NCBI RefSeq assembly: GCF_026016445.1
Contig: NZ_CP096147.1
Coordinates: 966,501-1,030,500 of the forward strand
Direction: 5' to 3'
Length of the DNA: 64,000 bases
From: Cognatishimia activa
Lineage (GTDB): Bacteria; Pseudomonadota; Alphaproteobacteria; Rhodobacterales; Rhodobacteraceae
The first letter of the stretch is position 1, and each line of letters opens with the position of its first letter. The notes beneath the pieces are model-generated. The model saw only the letters and a list, made by a program, of their open reading frames with translations, was not told the origin of the DNA and made no database searches. Both the position numbers and the translations under genes were made by a program. Shown here one piece after another: positions 1 through 8,586 of the stretch.

Positions 1-1
1 A

Positions 2-1684
2 GAAGAAATCAAAGCTTCATTAAACGAAAGTCTGAAAAATCTTGACCGGCCGTTGATAGTATTTGTTGACGACATTGATCGGCTAGAAGAGGAGGAGATC
101 AGATCGCTAATTCGGCAAGTAAAAGCGAATGCGAATTTCCCAAATCTAGTCTTTGTGTTGCTTCACCAGCAAAGCATTGTGGAAGCTGCGCTTGATCCAA
201 TTGCAAATGGCAAGGGCCGGGATTTTCTCGAGAAAATTGTTCAAATGAGCTTTGATCTTCCAGCCGTTCCAAAGAGCACCGTCCACAGGATTTTTACTCG
301 AGAGCTTTCGAAGTTGGCAAACCAATTTGCTAAGCAAGAAAATGGTTTCGAGGATGTTCGATGGGGCAATATGTTGATTGATTGCGTTCAGCCTTTCGTC
401 AACAATCTACGTGATGCCAGAAGGTTAACATCCTCTTTGGCTATTCATTTGCCTCTTCATACAGAGGGTGAGTTTTTCGAAGTCAACATCATTGATTTAC
501 TGGTTCTTGAAACGTTGAGGGTGTTCGAACCGGATTTTCACACTGAGCTGTTCGCCAATCAGGATTTGATTCTGGGATCGAACCGGTCTTCGAATGACGG
601 GCGACGTGCTGAAATACGGGAGCAATTGGAAGATATTGTGGGATTGGTTAGGGATGAACTTCAACCTACTGCCCAAAGAGCTTTGAAACAGTTGTTTCCG
701 CAAACGGAAAGCATTTTGGGCGGAAATATCTATGGGCCGGAATGGCACCAAGAATGGAATGCCTCAAAACGTGTTTGCAGCCCACGATATTTTCCAAAGT
801 ATTTTGAGCTTCAAACGCCTCTCGGCGAGATCTCCCTTTCCGATTTTGAATTTTTTGTTTCCGTAAGCGGAGATGAAGAGAAACTGAAAGAGTTCATCGG
901 AAGCATACGTAGCAAAGGTATGCTTGGTTCGCTTATTTCGATGATAGATGAATCGGTAGAGAGGCTGCCCGTCGGTAATGCTGCGGTACTTCTGCCTATG
1001 TTGTTCAAGATGGCAGAGGATAGCGTCGAAGAAGAGGGGCCGAGTATGTTCAATTCTAGCTACACGCAGGGTTGGCGAGCGGCGAGCTGGTACTTACGAT
1101 CCCTACCCGCAGAGGAACGAAGCCAACATGCGATTGACGCCCTGAGAAAAACAGGGGCGTTGCAAGTGGCATCGACGTTAATTCACTTAAACGATCCAGC
1201 CAGCCAAAGCGAAAATTCTTCCAACCGACTTGAACCAGCGTTGACAGCCGAGGAGTTGGATGGGTTAAAGCAAGAATGGCTGCATTTGGTTCGGCAATTA
1301 TCTGGAGACAGGGATAAGTTGCTGGAGCGAGACGACTTGATTTCCCTTCTTTTTAGATGGCGAGACTATTCTGGCGGTCTTACTGAACCGAAAACATGGG
1401 TCGATTCAGTCATAGATTCTGATGAGGGATTTTGCATGTTTCTCCGCAAGGCGACGTCAGTTGGATGGACCACCACAGTTGGCGACCGCGTTAGTAGAAA
1501 AACAGAAGGATTTGAAAAATCGACAATTTCTAACTTCATCGGGATTCATGAAGCGCTAGAACGCGCCGAACGACTGGCAGGAACTTCGATAGAAAAGCGG
1601 TTTTCTAGTGAGTTGGGGAACCTTCGTACCCATTTGGATCTTTGGTTACAGGAAGAGGAAAGCGAGGAAGATAGGCAACTGTAG
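2..1684 (+). CDS. KAP-family P-loop NTPase, 5'-truncated by window edge
   Basis: The reading frame is open from the first bases of the window, so only the C-terminal 560 or so residues are present. Near its start it has a hydrophobic strand ending in acidic residues, LIVFVDDIDRL. This is the Walker B and following motif of KAP NTPases (STAND-related ATPases named after Kidins220/ARMS and PifA). The Walker A segment, and the membrane helices that KAP proteins often carry, would lie to the left. The rest is an acidic, alpha-helical region without a domain I recognise, ending in a charged Glu-rich tail. Family members are membrane-associated ATPases, and some, such as plasmid F PifA, exclude phages. 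The gene looks AT-richer than its right-hand neighbours and ends about 90 bases before a tRNA 3' fragment, which fits accessory-island cargo. Function here is unknown. The family call is fairly safe. Confidence 0.8.
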   Translation, partial: EEIKASLNESLKNLDRPLIVFVDDIDRLEEEEIRSLIRQVKANANFPNLVFVLLHQQSIVEAALDPIANGKGRDFLEKIVQMSFDLPAVPKSTVHRIFTRELSKLANQFAKQENGFEDVRWGNMLIDCVQPFVNNLRDARRLTSSLAIHLPLHTEGEFFEVNIIDLLVLETLRVFEPDFHTELFANQDLILGSNRSSNDGRRAEIREQLEDIVGLVRDELQPTAQRALKQLFPQTESILGGNIYGPEWHQEWNASKRVCSPRYFPKYFELQTPLGEISLSDFEFFVSVSGDEEKLKEFIGSIRSKGMLGSLISMIDESVERLPVGNAAVLLPMLFKMAEDSVEEEGPSMFNSSYTQGWRAASWYLRSLPAEERSQHAIDALRKTGALQVASTLIHLNDPASQSENSSNRLEPALTAEELDGLKQEWLHLVRQLSGDRDKLLERDDLISLLFRWRDYSGGLTEPKTWVDSVIDSDEGFCMFLRKATSVGWTTTVGDRVSRKTEGFEKSTISNFIGIHEALERAERLAGTSIEKRFSSELGNLRTHLDLWLQEEESEEDRQL

Positions 1685-1775
1685 TCAGTTTTGTGAGATG
1701 TCTCTCTTCGCGAATTTGACAACGATGAATTCAATCCATGAGTTACAACTACGTTGAAAAATAATGCTTTTCTCT

Positions 1776-1833
1776 GGTTTCAAAATCCCCCGTCCTAGCG
1801 GACGTGCCGGTTCGAGTCCGGCCTTGGGTACCA
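1776..1833 (+). other. 3' fragment of tRNA-Leu(CAA), probable attachment site of an island
   Basis: The stretch contains an anticodon loop with CAA, a 3' anticodon strand (TCCCC), a class II variable arm (GTCC-TAGC-GGAC), a T arm (GCCGG TTCGAGT CCGGC), the 3' acceptor strand CTTGGGT, discriminator A and encoded CCA at 1831-1833. The bases before the anticodon loop do not pair with the anticodon 3' strand, and no D arm or 5' acceptor strand (expected ACCCAAG) exists upstream, so the gene is cut at the anticodon. Tyrosine-recombinase islands integrate at tRNA 3' ends and leave such a displaced tail at the distal junction. An intact tRNA-Leu(CAA) gene and an integrase would then lie left of the window. 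Confidence 0.75.
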
Positions 1834-1868
1834 TAAAAAACGGGTGGCTTTGGCCACCCGTTTTTTTG
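1834..1868. terminator. Bidirectional Rho-independent terminator
   Basis: The stem CGGGTGGC / GCCACCCG spans 1841-1860. It is flanked by an A-run (1835-1840) on the left and seven T residues (1861-1867) on the right, so it works in both directions. It would end the original tRNA-Leu transcript on the plus strand and the Hint/RTX gene on the minus strand. Confidence 0.85.
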
Positions 1869-1877
1869 TTTTCCCGG

Positions 1878-4409
1878 TCACTTATAGAGTATCGCTGCTT
1901 CGTGTTTCTGAGCCACACGACGAGCGGTTTGAAAGACCTCTGAAGGTCGGATCTGAAGCTCTGGGAAGAGTTCATAAATCTCCTCCCGCTGCGCGATATC
2001 CAGCCCTTCAAGCGCCTGTTCTCCTGGCTGAAAACTCTCGGACCAAAGCTGATCGGACAGCACAATCTCATGGCGATCAAAGAGGACGTGAATGTAGGTC
2101 TGTGTCGTCGCATCAGATTTTGAAACACCTGAGAAGCCTAGAAGATGTTTGGCCGAAACCAGAACTTCGCGCTCGCCAAAGCAGAGTTCCACTTTCGGGT
2201 CGCTCACCAGAACGCGGTGGTTCGGGCTGACCGTCATATCGCGATCTGGCATGTTTTCACCCAGCGCATCTTTTTGGATAGTGATGCCGCGCAGATGGGG
2301 CAGGCGCGTCAGTTCATCTTCTGACAGCGCGCGTTTGCCGATCCAGCGGATTTCCTGCATGCCGTGATCGCGAGTACAAACCAGGTCGCCAATTTCGAGA
2401 TCAGCAACGTCGACCAACCCGCGAATGGTTGCGATCTGAGTCCCTGGCGTGAAGCAAGGCACGATTTTCTCGATGCCTTTGAAACTTGCAGAACCCGTTA
2501 CGTTACCGTCGCCATCTAAAAACTCGATGGTGCCAGCTTGGGGATCACTACCTGAGTGCACAACATTGTAGGGACCAAGGCCCGACATATTCACCGTATC
2601 TATGCCATCGCCGCCAGAAATATCATCCCCATCGGTGATGCCAAAGAATGTGTCGTCACCAATACCCCCGTGCATGTGATTGGCACCCGCACCAGAGTGG
2701 AAGACATCATCACCGTCTTCGCCGTAGAGTTCATTGTTACCGCTGCCTGCGTAGAGGGTGTCGTCTCCAATGGAGGCGAAAACGGTGTCGTTCCCGTCAC
2801 CTGCCTCTACGATATCGTTTCCGGCACCAGCAAAGACCAGATCATTGCCACCCATGGCAAGAATATGGTCGTCATCCCCGCTGGCGCCGGGAAGGGCGGC
2901 ATCGCCGCCATCGATCACGTCTCCGTCTGCGTCAGTCGCTCCAACAATCAGGACGTCATCATTATCTGTTCCGCTGAAATAACCGTCAGGCGCAGCGGGT
3001 ATGCCAATGGCCTCCAGGGCCAATGGGTCATCAAAGGCGGATGCGGGCACGCCTTGAAGGGTCAGGTTTTCTCCGCCTGGGAAAGTCAGAACGGCGTTGC
3101 CATCTGCGTCTTCAGTCACGGTAACGTCGCGCGTGGTGACGGTGGTTGCACCGAAATCCGAAGTCAGGGAAGTGACGTCTAGCATATCCTGACCCGTGAA
3201 TGTGCCATCTCCGTTGTCGATAGGGGATGAGAAACCCGAAACTGTATCCGAGCCGGACCCATCCGCCAGAACCAATGTGTCTTGGCCTGCAGAAAGCTGG
3301 ATATGCTCGATGGCGTCAAAGGTCGCAGTATCTGTCCCGTTGCTGAAACTACCTTGACCTTGAAGCCCGTTGGTGAGGTCGATGGTCAAATCCTCGGTGA
3401 CATTGCTCAGATCCAATGTGTCACCCAAGGTCTCCTCTTCGTTTTCAGCATCGATCGTATCGTTGCCAAATCCGTTTTGGATGACGAAGGTATCGTCGCC
3501 ATAACCACCCCAAAGATAGTCATCGCCTTCACCTGCGCCGCCGGAGTGAATGGTATCATTACCAAAACTGCCGCGCAGAAAGTCGTTGCCAGTGCCGCCG
3601 TGCAGCTCGTCATTGCCACGGTCACCATTGACCGAGTCATCTCCTTCACCACCAAAGAATTGGTCGTTGCCAAAGCCAAGTTCCGAGAGGTCGGCACCGT
3701 CGCCGCCATAAACAATATCATTGCCTTCACCGGAATTGATGGTGTCGTTACCGTCACCCGCTTCAATGACGTCATCACCGGAGGTAACCATGTCACCTTC
3801 TGGATCATTCAAGTAAAGGCCATCGATGAGGTCAGCTGTCGCCGTTCCCTCGACCACGCCATCCAGGGCGTGGATGAGGGTGATGTCCGAAAGACCAATT
3901 GCGCCGGTTTCATTAGCGCTTTCGCCGGGTTCAAAAATGATTTCCAGCGATGTGATCGGGCCTGCGATTGAGACCGATATGGAATCAGCAGCACCCGTCG
4001 TATCCGTTGTTAAGTCATTGCTTCCCGAGGTATCGATGGTAGCTCCAGAAGCGCTGTGTGTGGCCGCAAGATCGTTAAAGCTCACCGGGTAGACATTGCC
4101 CTCGGCGTCGGTTGCCAAGATCGTGACGCGCTCATCCCAGTCGGTTCCGTTCTGGTCAACATCAAAAAGCTCAAAAGAGAGATCTTGCACCGGCTGATCA
4201 AAGGTCAACGTGGTGGTCACTGCATCGGTTAAGCCATTCACCCACAACCCATTTGCGGTTGGCATGCCCTGATCTCCGATGGCGCCAGTCTGACCATCGC
4301 CATTTGTTGTGGTTTCTATGGAAACCCCTATTTCAGAAGTGCCAGAGCCAAGGGTGAAATCGCCATTTTCGCTGATGGCGGACCAATCAATCGTACTATT
4401 CGTCGGCAT
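1878..4409 (-). CDS. Secreted RTX-repeat protein with C-terminal Hint domain
   Basis: This 843-aa acidic protein has no classical signal peptide. An N-terminal beta-rich domain (about residues 1-180, with FELFDVDQ-type strands) is followed by two blocks of calcium-binding nonapeptides of the form GGxGxDxxx (about 195-320 and 480-600, for example GGEGDDSVNGDRGNDELHGG). A Hint domain (Hedgehog/intein fold) runs from about residue 650. It starts with the autoprocessing-type CFTPGTQIAT (Cys652), contains SPNHRVLV with the conserved His, and ends RHEIVLSDQLW. RTX repeats point to type I secretion and calcium-induced folding outside the cell. Rhodobacteraceae carry many such Hint exoproteins of unknown role. 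No type I secretion transporter is nearby. The gene ends just before the shared terminator at 1834-1868 and is divergent from a second Hint gene. Confidence 0.88.
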   Translation of the reverse strand: MPTNSTIDWSAISENGDFTLGSGTSEIGVSIETTTNGDGQTGAIGDQGMPTANGLWVNGLTDAVTTTLTFDQPVQDLSFELFDVDQNGTDWDERVTILATDAEGNVYPVSFNDLAATHSASGATIDTSGSNDLTTDTTGAADSISVSIAGPITSLEIIFEPGESANETGAIGLSDITLIHALDGVVEGTATADLIDGLYLNDPEGDMVTSGDDVIEAGDGNDTINSGEGNDIVYGGDGADLSELGFGNDQFFGGEGDDSVNGDRGNDELHGGTGNDFLRGSFGNDTIHSGGAGEGDDYLWGGYGDDTFVIQNGFGNDTIDAENEEETLGDTLDLSNVTEDLTIDLTNGLQGQGSFSNGTDTATFDAIEHIQLSAGQDTLVLADGSGSDTVSGFSSPIDNGDGTFTGQDMLDVTSLTSDFGATTVTTRDVTVTEDADGNAVLTFPGGENLTLQGVPASAFDDPLALEAIGIPAAPDGYFSGTDNDDVLIVGATDADGDVIDGGDAALPGASGDDDHILAMGGNDLVFAGAGNDIVEAGDGNDTVFASIGDDTLYAGSGNNELYGEDGDDVFHSGAGANHMHGGIGDDTFFGITDGDDISGGDGIDTVNMSGLGPYNVVHSGSDPQAGTIEFLDGDGNVTGSASFKGIEKIVPCFTPGTQIATIRGLVDVADLEIGDLVCTRDHGMQEIRWIGKRALSEDELTRLPHLRGITIQKDALGENMPDRDMTVSPNHRVLVSDPKVELCFGEREVLVSAKHLLGFSGVSKSDATTQTYIHVLFDRHEIVLSDQLWSESFQPGEQALEGLDIAQREEIYELFPELQIRPSEVFQTARRVAQKHEAAILYK

Positions 4410-4676
4410 AAAATCTGCTCTCGTGAAATGCTTTAGGGCTTTGAGGCCTCTTGTTCACGCTCTGATATGCCGAAGAATTTAGGTTCGAGTGTGAAAGGAA
4501 TGAGGCAAAGTTTAAGCAAGTCTCGAAGCGACACTAATTTCGAATTCTTGTTGCAATGAATTCGCCAAATCTCGCCAATTGCGCCCCATTCCAGCCTTCT
4601 TCGCTTCCTAGAACAGTCCCATTGTTGAGCGAGCCAGCAGAAGCGGCCTCAAGATGACTAATTGATAAGGCCCCGA
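4410..4676. other. Divergent intergenic region between two Hint genes
   Basis: About 270 bases lie between the divergent starts of the RTX-Hint gene and the small Hint gene. The region is AT-rich in its middle and should hold both promoters. I see no clear operator, hairpin or small gene in it. An AAGG at 4667-4670 serves as ribosome-binding site for the start at 4677. Confidence 0.5.
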
Positions 4677-5459
4677 ATGCGAGTTCGACTGATTAACCGA
4701 CGCGACACTGAAGTGCGGTCGTTTTCATCTTCCCACGATAATATCTTCTCGGATGTCAGCGAGCTCTCTGCGCCGCGGGGTATTCCTGCACAGCTGAAAC
4801 AACCTGAGACCGCGCAGATATTGCGACCGGATGCGTTTTCCGTCGCTCAGCAAATGCCGATCAACAAGGCTTCACCGGATCAGATGAAAGGTGTGTCTTG
4901 TTTTCATGGAGCGGCGCAAATCATCACGCAGTGTGGTTCAAAACAAGCGAAGAACCTGACAACGCAGGATAAAGTCCTGACACGCGACAACGGGTTCCAG
5001 CCGGTGCTGTGGGTTGGCGTGATTGAGGCGAATGATGCAAAGCCAATGACGGTTGAACTGGCACCAGATGCGGTGATGGCGGGTAAGCCTGATCAAGCGG
5101 TTCGTGTCTCTGGTCGTCAGTGCGTTTTACTATCTTGCCCTGAGGTCCAATCACAGTTCGGATCAGCGGAGGTTCTGGCGCGGGCAGGAGACCTGCTACA
5201 TTTGGATGGCATATCGCAGGTTGAGTGCGATGCGCCTTTTGTGGCCGTTCTGACCGAACAGCATGAATTGTTAAATGTCAGCGGTCTTTGGATGGATAGT
5301 CTTTTGCCTGACAGCGAGGCGCAAAGACATATTTCCAAAAATGACAAACGAACAATCGCAGATTTGCTACCTGAGCTTGGTACTTTGCCGATTAACCGCA
5401 GTTACCCATCCGCCCGCACGTTGCTGCGCGAGGAGTTTGCAAGGCAGTTCACACGCTGA
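4677..5459 (+). CDS. Short Hint-domain protein, degenerate
   Basis: This 260-aa protein is essentially a Hint domain with a basic 60-residue lead. It resembles the C-terminal third of its divergent neighbour: SCFHGAAQIIT matches the Cys-containing start block, DKVLTRDNGFQPVLWVG matches the second block, and the terminal QHELLNVSGLW aligns with RHEIVLSDQLW. The block that carries the conserved His in the neighbour (SPNHRVLV) reads VSGRQCVLL here, so that His is gone and self-processing is doubtful. The ATG at 4677, six bases after AAGG, is preferred over a TTG at 4662. The stop codon touches the convergent CNNM gene with no spacer. No secretion repeats are present. Function unknown. Confidence 0.75.
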   Translation: MRVRLINRRDTEVRSFSSSHDNIFSDVSELSAPRGIPAQLKQPETAQILRPDAFSVAQQMPINKASPDQMKGVSCFHGAAQIITQCGSKQAKNLTTQDKVLTRDNGFQPVLWVGVIEANDAKPMTVELAPDAVMAGKPDQAVRVSGRQCVLLSCPEVQSQFGSAEVLARAGDLLHLDGISQVECDAPFVAVLTEQHELLNVSGLWMDSLLPDSEAQRHISKNDKRTIADLLPELGTLPINRSYPSARTLLREEFARQFTR

Positions 5460-6782
5460 TTATTGACGTAAAGCGGGGCTTTCCAACGGCCGCACTTTGA
5501 GGCGGGTGATGCGGTTATCTGCACGTGCCACCACTTCAAAACGGAAGCCATGGAAGGCAAAAACCTGACCAACCACCGGAATGGTTTGCGCCTCGTGAAT
5601 CACCAGACCCGCGATAGTATTGGCCTCATCATCCGGTAGGTTCCAATCGCTTGCACGGTTGAGGTCGCGAATGGTCATCGCGCCATCAATCAGGAACTGC
5701 CCGTCTTCGCTTTTGCTGATCTGGATATCAGACGCGGGATCAAACTCGTCTGTGATCTCACCCACAATTTCTTCCAGAATGTCCTCAAGGGTGATCAAAC
5801 CACGCAAAGCACCGTATTCATCAACAACCAGCGCGAAGTGACTGCGGCGCTTTAGGAATTGCCGCATCTGGTCATCCAGCGATGTCGTGTCAGGCACAAA
5901 GTAAGGTTTCTTGGCAACCGCACCCAGATTCAGGCGGCCTGATGCATTTGAGGCAAAGCCTTCACTGGCAGAGTGCATCTCGCGCAGCAGGTCTTTCGCG
6001 TGAATGACGCCGATGATGTTTTCAGGATCGTCTTTGTAGACCGGCAGGCGCGTGTGGTTGCTTTCCAGACATTGGCTCACAATGTCGGCAGGCGCATCAT
6101 CGGCGTTGATCATCTCAATGCCAGAGCGGTGCAGCATGATTTCTTCCACCGTGCGCTCGGAAAGGTCAAGCGCGCCAAGAATGCGGTCACGGTCCTCTTT
6201 TTCGACGATTCCTTCGCTATGGCCCAACTGGATGGCACCAGCGATTTCTTCACGTACAGCGAGGATGTGACTGTCAGGGTCAGCTTTCACGCCAAAGATG
6301 CGCAGCACGACACGTACGAGAAGACGCACGGCAGACACGACCGGCGCAAAGAGCGTGACCACAAGCTGAATGATCCCTGCCACGCGGGAGGCAGCGGTTT
6401 CGGGGGCGGTGATGGCGTAGGTCTTTGGCAGAACCTCAGCAAAGATCAGGACCAGCAGGGTCATGACCAAAGTTGCAAGCGCAACACCGCTTTCACCGAA
6501 GAGACGGGTGAAGAGGGCAGTGGCCAGCGATGTCGCGAGGATGTTCACCAGATTGTTGCCCAGCAAAACAGAACCGATCAGACGTTCATTGTCTTCGGTG
6601 ATATTCAGGGCGCGCTGTGCGCCTTTGTTGCCTTTGTCCGCCTGGCTGCGCAGCTTGCCGCGGCTTGCGGCTGTCAACGCGGTTTCACTGCCTGAGAAAA
6701 AGGCAGAGAGCATCAGCAGCACGGCGATCGATCCGGCTGTGATCCAAAAGGCGGTGTCTAATGTCAGACTTGTGACTTCCAT
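5460..6782 (-). CDS. CNNM/CorC-family (HlyC/CorC) membrane protein with CBS domains
   Basis: This 440-aa protein has an N-terminal CNNM transmembrane domain (about residues 1-190, several hydrophobic helices, with the family signature SAFFSGSETALTAASRGKL near residue 30). A CBS pair follows (about 210-340, containing HNTRLPVY- and FALVVDEYGALRGLITLEDI-type segments), then a C-terminal transporter-associated CorC_HlyC domain ending in ITRLKVRPL. Relatives act in magnesium or cobalt efflux and are often mislabelled hemolysins. The ATG at 6782 begins MEVTSLTLD at the usual start. The longer open frame to 7028 is antisense to the next gene. The gene is divergent from the metallophosphoesterase at 6851 and convergent with the small Hint gene. 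Confidence 0.9.
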   Translation of the reverse strand: MEVTSLTLDTAFWITAGSIAVLLMLSAFFSGSETALTAASRGKLRSQADKGNKGAQRALNITEDNERLIGSVLLGNNLVNILATSLATALFTRLFGESGVALATLVMTLLVLIFAEVLPKTYAITAPETAASRVAGIIQLVVTLFAPVVSAVRLLVRVVLRIFGVKADPDSHILAVREEIAGAIQLGHSEGIVEKEDRDRILGALDLSERTVEEIMLHRSGIEMINADDAPADIVSQCLESNHTRLPVYKDDPENIIGVIHAKDLLREMHSASEGFASNASGRLNLGAVAKKPYFVPDTTSLDDQMRQFLKRRSHFALVVDEYGALRGLITLEDILEEIVGEITDEFDPASDIQISKSEDGQFLIDGAMTIRDLNRASDWNLPDDEANTIAGLVIHEAQTIPVVGQVFAFHGFRFEVVARADNRITRLKVRPLESPALRQ

Positions 6783-6850
6783 CAGGTGTTTTATCCTCTT
6801 ATCTGATGGCGTTATGGGGCGCAGCGCGCGTGCATTCAAGGAAAAGCGAT

Positions 6851-7663
6851 ATGAAGATTCTGGACCTTGGCGTGTTAGACACACCGCTTTTGCTGTTTGG
6901 CGGGCCGTATTCAAACCTGCAAGCCAGCGAAGCGCTGCTGGAATTCGCGCGTCAAGAGGGTTTTGCGCCGACAAATGTGATCTGCACCGGCGACCTCGTG
7001 GCCTATTGCGCACAGCCGGCTGAAACAATCAAACTGTTTCGTGATTTTGGTGGGCCCATCTTGGCTGGCAATTGCGAAAAGCAACTTGCGGCAAACGCTT
7101 TGGATTGTGGTTGTGGTTTTGAGGACGGAACGGCCTGCGATCTTTTGTCAGCGGGGTGGTATGCGCACGCGAACCAGCAGGTTGGGGCAGAAGATCGGCG
7201 ATGGATGGCTGAACTGCCTGATCTGATGCGATTTGAGCATGTGGGTAAAACCTACGGCGTCGTGCATGGCGGTGCGACGGCGATCAATCGATTTCTGTGG
7301 CAGATGTCACCTGATTCCGAATTTCAGGAAGAATTTGAGCTGCTGAGCGAACTTTTAGGGGACGTCGATACTGTGGTCTCAGGACATTCCGGCATCGCTT
7401 TCGAGCGCCAAGTGGCTGGAAAGACATGGATAAATGCGGGTGCCATTGGGCTGCCACGCAATGATGGGCAACGAAGCACAGAGTTTGTGACGCTGACAGA
7501 CGGTGCCGTGAACTTTCATTGTCTGCAGTACAACTCTGCAGAGGCGTACACACAAATGAATGCAGCCGGGCTCACACAGGGTTATCACCAGACATTAAAG
7601 ACCGGCTACTGGCCTTCAGAAGATGTGCTGCCACCTGAAATGCGTCGGAACGCGATCCCTTAA
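6851..7663 (+). CDS. Metallophosphoesterase family protein
   Basis: This cytoplasmic protein of 270 aa resembles the YfcE/DUF2436-like calcineurin superfamily. Visible elements are NVICTGDLVAYCAQP (the GD block), GPILAGNCEKQL (the GNC/H block) and the C-terminal VVSGHSGIAFERQ followed by KTWINAGAIGLPRNDG (the GHT/H-like and NxGS-like blocks). The first DxH motif is weak (LLLFGGPYSN). Close relatives hydrolyse phosphodiesters or dinucleoside polyphosphates, and the substrate here cannot be told. The ATG at 6851 follows an AAGGA ribosome-binding site. A longer in-frame start at 6806 is less likely because it runs into the divergent promoter. The 3' end overlaps the convergent xerD by 4 bases. 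Confidence 0.78.
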   Translation: MKILDLGVLDTPLLLFGGPYSNLQASEALLEFARQEGFAPTNVICTGDLVAYCAQPAETIKLFRDFGGPILAGNCEKQLAANALDCGCGFEDGTACDLLSAGWYAHANQQVGAEDRRWMAELPDLMRFEHVGKTYGVVHGGATAINRFLWQMSPDSEFQEEFELLSELLGDVDTVVSGHSGIAFERQVAGKTWINAGAIGLPRNDGQRSTEFVTLTDGAVNFHCLQYNSAEAYTQMNAAGLTQGYHQTLKTGYWPSEDVLPPEMRRNAIP

Positions 7664-8586
7664 GCCTTGCTCAAGGGGTGGTTCTCCAAGACCAGCTCTT
7701 TCAAGCGTTCATCCAATACGTGAGTATAGATTTCCGTCGTCGCGACATCTGCGTGGCCCAGCAAAGTCTGGATAGATCGCAGATCTGCGCCATTGGCCAG
7801 CAAATGGGTTGCGAAAGCGTGCCGCAGCGTGTGTGGTGTGACTTTGTCTGGGTCCACACCGCCCGACGTGGCAAATTCTTTGATCAGAGCGTAAAACCGG
7901 TGGCGCGTGAGGTGCCCCAATTTTCCCCGGCTTGGGAAGAGGTATTGCGAAGCAGATTTCCCGCTGGCTACGGCCTCTTCTTCTAAAGAATCTCTGAGCT
8001 TCAACCAGGCCGCCAAAGCCGTGCGAGCGGGGGAACTCAAAGGGACCATACGTTCCTTCCCGCCTTTGCCTTTGATCAGCAGCATCCGGGGGTCACCCCG
8101 TGTGGCGGAAACAGGCATCGATACAAGTTCGGACACACGCATACCGGTCGCATATAGCAGTTCCATAAGGCAGATATTGCGGGTTCTGTCCTTGCGATTG
8201 CGCCCAGAAAGGCGCGCTGCTTCAATCAGCTTATCGACTTCGGCAGTATCCAAAGTTTTTGGTAAGCGCTTATCGAGCCCCGGTCCTTTGACCTGGATGG
8301 CTGGATTGGTCTCGCGCCAGCCTTCTTCAAAGGCGAACCGGAAGAGCTGTTTGATGGCTGAGAGGCGACGCGCACGGGTGGATTTCGCCAATCCCTGTGA
8401 ATCGCAATAAACCATATAATCTTCGACATCTTCGCGCGTGACTTCCTCAAAGGTCAGCTCACGCTGGTCCACCCAATCTGCAAACCCTTTCAGGTCGCGC
8501 GCATAGGCCATTTGGGTGTTGTTTGATGCGCCAAATTCGGCTGCTTGAGCCTCAAGATAAGTGGCAATCCACTGTGTATTACTCAT
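7660..8586 (-). CDS. xerD: Tyrosine recombinase XerD
   Basis: This 308-aa site-specific recombinase has an N-terminal SAM-like core-binding domain (1-110) and a C-terminal catalytic domain. The catalytic set is visible: Arg150 in YATGMRVSEL, Lys174 in KGKGGKERMVPL, His252 and Arg255 in HTLRHAFATHLL, His278 in LLGHADVATT, and the nucleophile Tyr287. With XerC it resolves chromosome dimers at dif next to FtsK. Length and N-terminus are typical of housekeeping XerD rather than of an island integrase, and the upstream gene is coupled to it by a TAATG overlap. It is the last gene of a three-gene minus-strand unit with two envelope proteins. Confidence 0.92.
   Translation of the reverse strand: MSNTQWIATYLEAQAAEFGASNNTQMAYARDLKGFADWVDQRELTFEEVTREDVEDYMVYCDSQGLAKSTRARRLSAIKQLFRFAFEEGWRETNPAIQVKGPGLDKRLPKTLDTAEVDKLIEAARLSGRNRKDRTRNICLMELLYATGMRVSELVSMPVSATRGDPRMLLIKGKGGKERMVPLSSPARTALAAWLKLRDSLEEEAVASGKSASQYLFPSRGKLGHLTRHRFYALIKEFATSGGVDPDKVTPHTLRHAFATHLLANGADLRSIQTLLGHADVATTEIYTHVLDERLKELVLENHPLSKA

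Noticed and set aside
1685-2128. Minus-strand ORF of 147 codons containing KAGLEPARP
   Set aside because: The motif is the translation of the reverse strand of the tRNA-Leu fragment, a common artefact. The frame also overlaps the terminator and the true end of the RTX-Hint gene.
2556-3182. Plus-strand ORFs within the RTX gene and a repeated DNA pattern
   Set aside because: The periodicity comes from the GGxGxDxxx codons of the RTX protein. The plus-strand frames are its antisense shadows.
7660-8586. xerD as integrase of the left-edge island
   Set aside because: Its length, catalytic domain and operon position are those of the housekeeping XerD, and it lies on the core side of the tRNA fragment.
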